A stretch of DNA of 10,466 nt from Gammaproteobacteria bacterium (GTDB lineage: Bacteria > Pseudomonadota > Gammaproteobacteria > Pseudomonadales > Azotimanducaceae), in the NCBI GenBank assembly GCA_026706425.1, contig JAPOYW010000158.1:1-10466 (forward strand). The letters are read 5' to 3'. The notes under the pieces were generated by a model. The model was given only the letters and a program-made list of their open reading frames with translations. It had not been told where the DNA came from and did no database searches. Of this stretch, positions 6,710 to 10,466 are shown piece by piece (the stretch's first letter is position 1; the number at the start of each line of letters is the position of its first letter). The position numbers and the translations under genes are program-made.

Positions 6710-7765
6710 ATGCAATACCTAACGGACGACGTTCGGATCACCGGCATGGCGGAAGTACGCGCCCCCTCCGAACTGATCGACGAACTGCCGCTTGCGCCGG
6801 AGCACTCGACATTGGTGTTCAACGTCCGCCGCCACGCCAGCGACGTCATCGCCGGACGCGATCCGCGCCTGCTGGTTATCGTCGGGCCGTGCTCCATCCA
6901 CGATCCGAACGCCGCGCGCGAATACGCCGGGCGATTGAAGGAACAGGCCGACGCCTTGGCCCGGGACCTGCTCGTCGTCATGCGCGTCTATTTCGAAAAG
7001 CCCCGGACCACGGTTGGCTGGAAGGGGCTCATCAACGATCCCGATCTAAACGACTCCTTCGACATAAACCTCGGACTGCACACGGCGCGGGCGCTGCTGC
7101 GCGACATCGTGGGCATGGACCTCGGCACGGGCACGGAATACCTGGATCCCATCACGCCGCAATACGTCGGCGACCTCGTATGCTGGGCGGCCATCGGCGC
7201 CCGGACCACCGAGAGCCAGATCCACCGCCAGCTTGCCTCCGGACTGTCATGCCCCACCGGGTTCAAGAACAGTACCGATGGCGACATCCAGGTCGCCGCC
7301 GATGCCGTGAAATCGGCCCTGCATCCGCACATCTTCCTTTCTGTCACGAAGGCGGGCCACTCGGCCATCTTCTCGACGGCCGGCAACGACGACTGCCACA
7401 TCATCCTCCGCGGCGGCGGCGGCAAAACCAACTTCGACAACCCCTCGGTGCACTACGCCAGCCGGATCCTCGAACAAGGCTCCTTGAACGACCGTCTCAT
7501 GGTGGATGCGAGCCACGCCAACAGCCAGAAGGATCACCGTCGTCAGATCGCCGTCTGCCAGGACCTCGCGGGCCAGATCGCCGACGGCGAGGACAAGATC
7601 ATGGGCATCATGATCGAGAGCAATCTCGTAGAAGGCCGTCAGAACCTCGGCGCGGAACTGGTCTATGGCCAAAGCGTCACAGATGCCTGCATCGGCTGGG
7701 AGGACACCGTGGCCTGTCTCGGCGAACTCGCCGAGGCCGTGCGCCGGCGCAGAGACGCGAAATAG
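6710..7765 (+). CDS. aroG: 3-deoxy-7-phosphoheptulonate (DAHP) synthase, AroG type
   Basis: This enzyme condenses phosphoenolpyruvate and erythrose 4-phosphate, the first step of the shikimate pathway to aromatic amino acids. It is a class I enzyme of 351 residues from ATG 6710, against 350 in E. coli AroG, and begins MQYLTDDVRI like its relatives. The expected metal ligands are present: C61 (VGPCSIHDP), H269 (DASHANS), E303 (MIESNLVEG) and D325 (VTDACIGWED). The substrate-site stretches RVYFEKPRTTVGWKGL (92-107) and GARTTESQIHRQLASGLS (163-180) are intact. FLSVTKAGHSAI (209-220) resembles Phe-sensitive AroG more than AroF or AroH, but which amino acid inhibits it is not shown. An AAGAGG lies almost against the ATG, one base away, which is unusually close. 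The stop lies three bases from the stop of the convergent cyclotransferase gene. In-frame extension to 6527 is not homologous. Confidence 0.96.
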   Translation: MQYLTDDVRITGMAEVRAPSELIDELPLAPEHSTLVFNVRRHASDVIAGRDPRLLVIVGPCSIHDPNAAREYAGRLKEQADALARDLLVVMRVYFEKPRTTVGWKGLINDPDLNDSFDINLGLHTARALLRDIVGMDLGTGTEYLDPITPQYVGDLVCWAAIGARTTESQIHRQLASGLSCPTGFKNSTDGDIQVAADAVKSALHPHIFLSVTKAGHSAIFSTAGNDDCHIILRGGGGKTNFDNPSVHYASRILEQGSLNDRLMVDASHANSQKDHRRQIAVCQDLAGQIADGEDKIMGIMIESNLVEGRQNLGAELVYGQSVTDACIGWEDTVACLGELAEAVRRRRDAK

Positions 7766-7768
7766 CCG

Positions 7769-8578
7769 TCAGTCTGGTCCGTTGGATCCAACCGGCGTGC
7801 CAGCGCCAGGCTCGCCCACGAAGGTCACCTCGAACATGGCAGGCCATAGCTTGCCGGTGACGAAGAACCGTTCCAGCTCGGGGGCGTAGGCGATGCCGTT
7901 CAGCACGTCGGCGCCCTGGGCCTCCCCCGCATCGCGTAGACCCGTTGCGTCGACACGAGCCGTGACGCGTCCCGTCGCGGGATCGATTCGTACGATGGTG
8001 TCGCGATGGAAGACATTGGCGTAGACCTCGCCGTGGACGCATTCCAATTCGTTCAGGTTCGCCAGCGGCGACCCTTCCAAGGTCACCGCCACCCGTCCGA
8101 CCACGGCGAACGACTTGCTGTCCCGGAATCTCAACACCTCGGAACCGTCACTCATTACGAATCGGCGGCCATCGTGGCAAAGGCCCCAGCCTTCGCCCCG
8201 GTAGCGGAGCGTTCCGACGCGGTCGAGGCCCGGCAGCCCGAACACGAACGCCTGTTCGGCCTTCCAGGTCAACATGAGAAGGTGCTGCCCCTCCCGGGCG
8301 AGCCCCTCGCCGAAGAAGAACACCGGAATCCGGACATGGCGCTCGACGGTGCCCGTGGCCGGGTCGATGCGGCGCAGTTGGGATTGGCCGCGCCGCCCGG
8401 TGCTTTCGTAGAGCTTTCCCTGCCACCACACGAGACCCTGGGTGTAGGCCGCCGGGTCGTGCGGAATCTTGCGGTGCACCTTGACGGTCAACGACTCCAC
8501 CGCCGCGACGGACACCGCCATGCCTAGCACGCACAACGCGGATACTCGTCCGAGTGCGGCCACGGTGTACCGAGGCAC
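7769..8578 (-). CDS. Glutaminyl-peptide cyclotransferase (glutaminyl cyclase, beta-propeller type)
   Basis: This family converts N-terminal Gln of peptides or proteins to pyroglutamate. It is the plant/bacterial five-bladed propeller type, not the zinc-dependent animal type. The 269 residues from GTG 8578 start with basic residues and a hydrophobic stretch (VAALGRVSALCVLGMAVSVAA, 6-26), a likely signal peptide, so the enzyme should be periplasmic or secreted. Family hallmarks are present in order: PHDPAAYTQGL (39-49), FFGEGLA (88-94), LTWKAEQA (103-110), GEGWGLC (128-134), SDGSEVL (143-149), NLNELE (174-179), VLNGIAY (225-231) and TGKLWPAMFEV (241-251). It starts 13 bases after the stop of the PAL-like gene on the same strand, so the two are probably one transcript. 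No Cys pair or truncation is evident. Confidence 0.93.
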   Translation of the reverse strand: MPRYTVAALGRVSALCVLGMAVSVAAVESLTVKVHRKIPHDPAAYTQGLVWWQGKLYESTGRRGQSQLRRIDPATGTVERHVRIPVFFFGEGLAREGQHLLMLTWKAEQAFVFGLPGLDRVGTLRYRGEGWGLCHDGRRFVMSDGSEVLRFRDSKSFAVVGRVAVTLEGSPLANLNELECVHGEVYANVFHRDTIVRIDPATGRVTARVDATGLRDAGEAQGADVLNGIAYAPELERFFVTGKLWPAMFEVTFVGEPGAGTPVGSNGPD

Positions 8579-8591
8579 GGACGGCGCCTGA

Positions 8592-9563
8592 TCACTCGGC
8601 CCGGATGCGCGCGAACTTCTGCAGCGAGTGGCAGTCGAGCGGCACGAGACCCCGGTTGCCGCCGCCGCTGTAGACCACTTCGGAGACGTAGAGGTCGCCC
8701 TTGGAGTCGGACCAGATTCCGTGGGAGGCGAAGAAGCTGCCCGGTCGCACCGGATCCCTGCCTCCGAAGCGGGTGATGACCTCGCCGTCCAAGTCCATGA
8801 CCGTCACCCGCGCATGGGGAGTGTGCGGCAGGATCTCGTGATCCGGGCTCTGTCCCGCGATCTCGCCCAGTTCGGCCACGTAGAGGATGTCGTCATCGTC
8901 GATGTAGAGGTCGTCGGGGCGGACGATGTGGTCCCACTCCTTGACGTAGTCGCCGTTGGCCTTGAATACCTGGATGCGCGAGTTCTCCCGGTCCGCGACG
9001 TAGACCGTATTGTCGCGATCCACGGCAATGGCGTGCGGCAGACGGAACTCGCCGGGGCCGCGGCCCGGTTCGCCCCAGGAGAACCGGTAGTCCCCGGCCG
9101 CCGAGAACTTGTGGACCCGGGCGTTGCCGTAGCCGTCCGCCACGTACATCTCGCCGTCGGTCGACAACGCCACGTTGGTCACGCGGTTGAACGGCCCTCC
9201 GCCGAACTGCACCGCCGACCGCCCCGGCACGAACCCCGTGTCGGCGGGCTTGTCCTTCTCGCCCAGGGTCCGGAGCAGCGTCCCGTCCGGTGCGAAGATA
9301 CGCACCGTGTGATCGACGTTGTCGGCCGCGTAGACGCGGTCGTCCGGACCGATGTAGATGCCGTGGGCATTGGCGAACACGCCTTCGCCCCAGGCATCGA
9401 GGAAATTGCCGTCGGCATCGAACACGATCATCGGGTGCTCGCCCCGGTTGAACGCGTAGACCCGATCCCTGGAATCCGTCGCCACGCCCGCGACCTCGAC
9501 GAAACTCCAACCCTCGGGCAGTTTCTCCCATCCCTCGACGACCTCGAACTCGATCTGCGCCAT
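8592..9563 (-). CDS. Peptidyl-alpha-hydroxyglycine alpha-amidating lyase-like NHL propeller protein
   Basis: 323 residues from ATG 9563, chosen because AGGGA lies eight bases upstream; the open frame runs 30 codons further but without homologous character. Six NHL-type propeller blades cover the chain. Segments match animal PAL, which splits peptidyl-alpha-hydroxyglycine into a peptide amide and glyoxylate: FNRGEHP (38-44), NAHGIYI (65-71), DGYGNARVHKF (143-153), FSWGEPGRGPGEFRLPH (161-177), ADRENSRIQVF (190-200) and SHGIW (280-284). R40, Y145 and R192 stand where the catalytic Arg, Tyr and Arg are expected, and H67, H177 and H281 where the zinc His are. No signal peptide or membrane helix is seen, so it looks cytoplasmic, unlike its downstream neighbour. 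No hydroxylating (PHM) partner lies in the window. Bacterial members rarely have a tested substrate, so the reaction is inferred. Confidence 0.82.
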   Translation of the reverse strand: MAQIEFEVVEGWEKLPEGWSFVEVAGVATDSRDRVYAFNRGEHPMIVFDADGNFLDAWGEGVFANAHGIYIGPDDRVYAADNVDHTVRIFAPDGTLLRTLGEKDKPADTGFVPGRSAVQFGGGPFNRVTNVALSTDGEMYVADGYGNARVHKFSAAGDYRFSWGEPGRGPGEFRLPHAIAVDRDNTVYVADRENSRIQVFKANGDYVKEWDHIVRPDDLYIDDDDILYVAELGEIAGQSPDHEILPHTPHARVTVMDLDGEVITRFGGRDPVRPGSFFASHGIWSDSKGDLYVSEVVYSGGGNRGLVPLDCHSLQKFARIRAE

Positions 9564-9591
9564 GTGGGTGTCCCTAACAGAGCCGTACTTG

Positions 9592-9597
9592 ATGATA
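9592..9597 (-). promoter_or_regulatory. Candidate -10 box for the PAL-like/cyclotransferase pair
   Basis: The minus strand reads TATCAT, one base from consensus. It would start a transcript near 9585, leaving about 22 bases to the ATG with the AGGGA site inside. A TTGCGG lies upstream at a 19-base spacing, which is long. The region is shared with the divergent monooxygenase gene, for which no good promoter was found. Confidence 0.3.
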
Positions 9598-9637
9598 CGC
9601 TGGCCCTGCATCCAAACCGCAACCGTCGAGGACCACC

Positions 9638-10466
9638 ATGACCGCCAACGCAATGACCCACTTCGGCGTCACGCTACCCCAGATCAAGCGCCCGTGGGTC
9701 GCGGCAGCCGGCGCGGCCCGCGCCTTCGAGTCGATGGGATTCGACTCGGTCTGGGTATGCGACCACCTCTACGGCCCGCAGTCGCCGCAACTGCCCATCC
9801 TCGAGGCCTGGTCGATGATTGCGGCGGTCGCCGCCATTACGGAACGCGTCGAACTCGGCACGTTGGTGACGCCGGCGGGGATGCGCAACCCCGCGCAGCT
9901 CGGCAAGGTGATCGCAACCGTCGACAACATCGCCGGCGGACGCGTCATCGCCGGGCTCGGCGGTGGCTGGATGCCCCGGGAGTTCACGGACTTCGGCATG
10001 CCGTTCCACGACACGGGGCAACGCCTCAAGCAACTCGCGGAGACGGTCGCACTGTTCAAGCGGATGTGGGGGGACGAGGAGGAGGTCACGTTCGACGGCG
10101 ACTACGTCAAGGCCAGCGGCGTGGTCTGCCAGCCCAAGCCACCGCGCGACGTGCCCATCCTGATCGGCGGTGCCGGCGAACAGGTCACCATGAAGATCGC
10201 CGCGCGGGAAGCCGACATCTGGAACAACCTGGCCGGCCAGCAGGCGGTGCTCGACCGCAAGATCGACGTGCTGCACCGCCACTGCGACGCGATCGGCCGG
10301 AATCCCGACGAGATCGTCGCCAGCCAGCAGTGCCTGGTCACCATCGCGCCGGACGCCGAGCGGGCCGGTCCGATGGCCGATCAGGCCCAGCGCATCTTCG
10401 GCGGCCACATGGGCGACCCGAAAGGGCCGCTCGCGATAACGGGAAATCCGGAACGCTGCGCCGAAC
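9638..10466 (+). CDS. LLM class flavin-dependent oxidoreductase, cut by the right window edge
   Basis: 276 codons are visible from ATG 9638, preceded by GAGG (9628-9631) at six bases; a second ATG at 9653 is an alternative start. The bacterial luciferase-like fold is recognisable: FGVTLPQ (9-15), AFESMGFDSVWVCDHLYGP (29-47), ITERVELGTLVTPAGMRNP (66-84), IAGGRVIAGLGGGWMPREF (98-116), GQRLKQLAETVALFKRMW (127-144) and PILIGGAGEQ (172-181), ending near the NPERCAE segment usual close to the C-terminus. Members use FMN or F420 for monooxygenation or hydride transfer. Which cofactor and substrate apply here cannot be read from the sequence. The gene is divergent from the PAL-like gene across 74 bases. 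About 20-50 residues are probably missing beyond the edge. Confidence 0.92.
   Translation, partial: MTANAMTHFGVTLPQIKRPWVAAAGAARAFESMGFDSVWVCDHLYGPQSPQLPILEAWSMIAAVAAITERVELGTLVTPAGMRNPAQLGKVIATVDNIAGGRVIAGLGGGWMPREFTDFGMPFHDTGQRLKQLAETVALFKRMWGDEEEVTFDGDYVKASGVVCQPKPPRDVPILIGGAGEQVTMKIAAREADIWNNLAGQQAVLDRKIDVLHRHCDAIGRNPDEIVASQQCLVTIAPDAERAGPMADQAQRIFGGHMGDPKGPLAITGNPERCAE

Noticed and set aside
8628..9641. A 337-codon plus-strand frame opposite the PAL-like gene
   Set aside because: It is rich in V, D, R, H and A with no domain pattern, and mirrors the codon structure of the real gene.
9674..10408. A 244-codon minus-strand frame opposite the LLM gene
   Set aside because: It is antisense to a clear luciferase-like protein and has no start signals or motifs.

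Overview
The window reads as chromosomal DNA of a high-GC proteobacterium, most likely a gammaproteobacterium outside the well-studied genera. The evidence is an RF3 gene (prfC) and an AroG-type DAHP synthase close to their enterobacterial forms, plus a HolD-like gene just upstream of prfC, echoing the E. coli order holD-rimI-yjjG-prfC. No rRNA, tRNA, CRISPR array, integrase, transposase or IS end was seen.

Positions 1-3095, all on the minus strand, hold what looks like a decayed operon. In transcription order it contains a MauF-like polytopic membrane protein broken by two frameshifts, and a MauD-like protein whose thioredoxin active-site half is deleted. A MauE/DoxX-like membrane protein with one frameshift follows, then an unrecognised 43-codon ORF that is still intact. 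Last is a secreted protein with carboxypeptidase-regulatory-like (Ig-like) repeats, frameshifted twice and running off the left edge. The genes still overlap or abut as a translationally coupled operon would, so the decay looks recent. In known bacteria MauF, MauE and MauD serve assembly and disulfide formation of the periplasmic methylamine dehydrogenase small subunit. No dehydrogenase subunit lies in the window, so the client here is unknown. A gap of about 350 bp with no supportable gene (3096-3448) separates this locus from intact DNA.

Positions 3449-6636, minus strand, hold housekeeping genes: HolD-like, prfC, and a SirB1-family transglutaminase-like/TPR protein. prfC and the SirB1 gene end in nearly the same sequence at and after their stop codons. 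A 73-bp divergent intergenic region with an 18-bp dyad separates the HolD-like gene from aroG (plus strand, 6710-7765), which has all four expected metal ligands.

Positions 7769-10466 hold a two-gene minus-strand unit and a divergent gene. The first unit gene resembles peptidyl-alpha-hydroxyglycine alpha-amidating lyase (PAL, NHL propeller) with the family's key residues visible. Thirteen bases after it comes a secreted glutaminyl-peptide cyclotransferase of the plant/bacterial propeller type. In animals these two activities finish peptide hormones at the C and N termini. Divergent from the PAL-like gene is a luciferase-like flavin monooxygenase, cut by the right edge. Whether the three genes act together is a hypothesis; the adjacency and the motifs are what the sequence shows.
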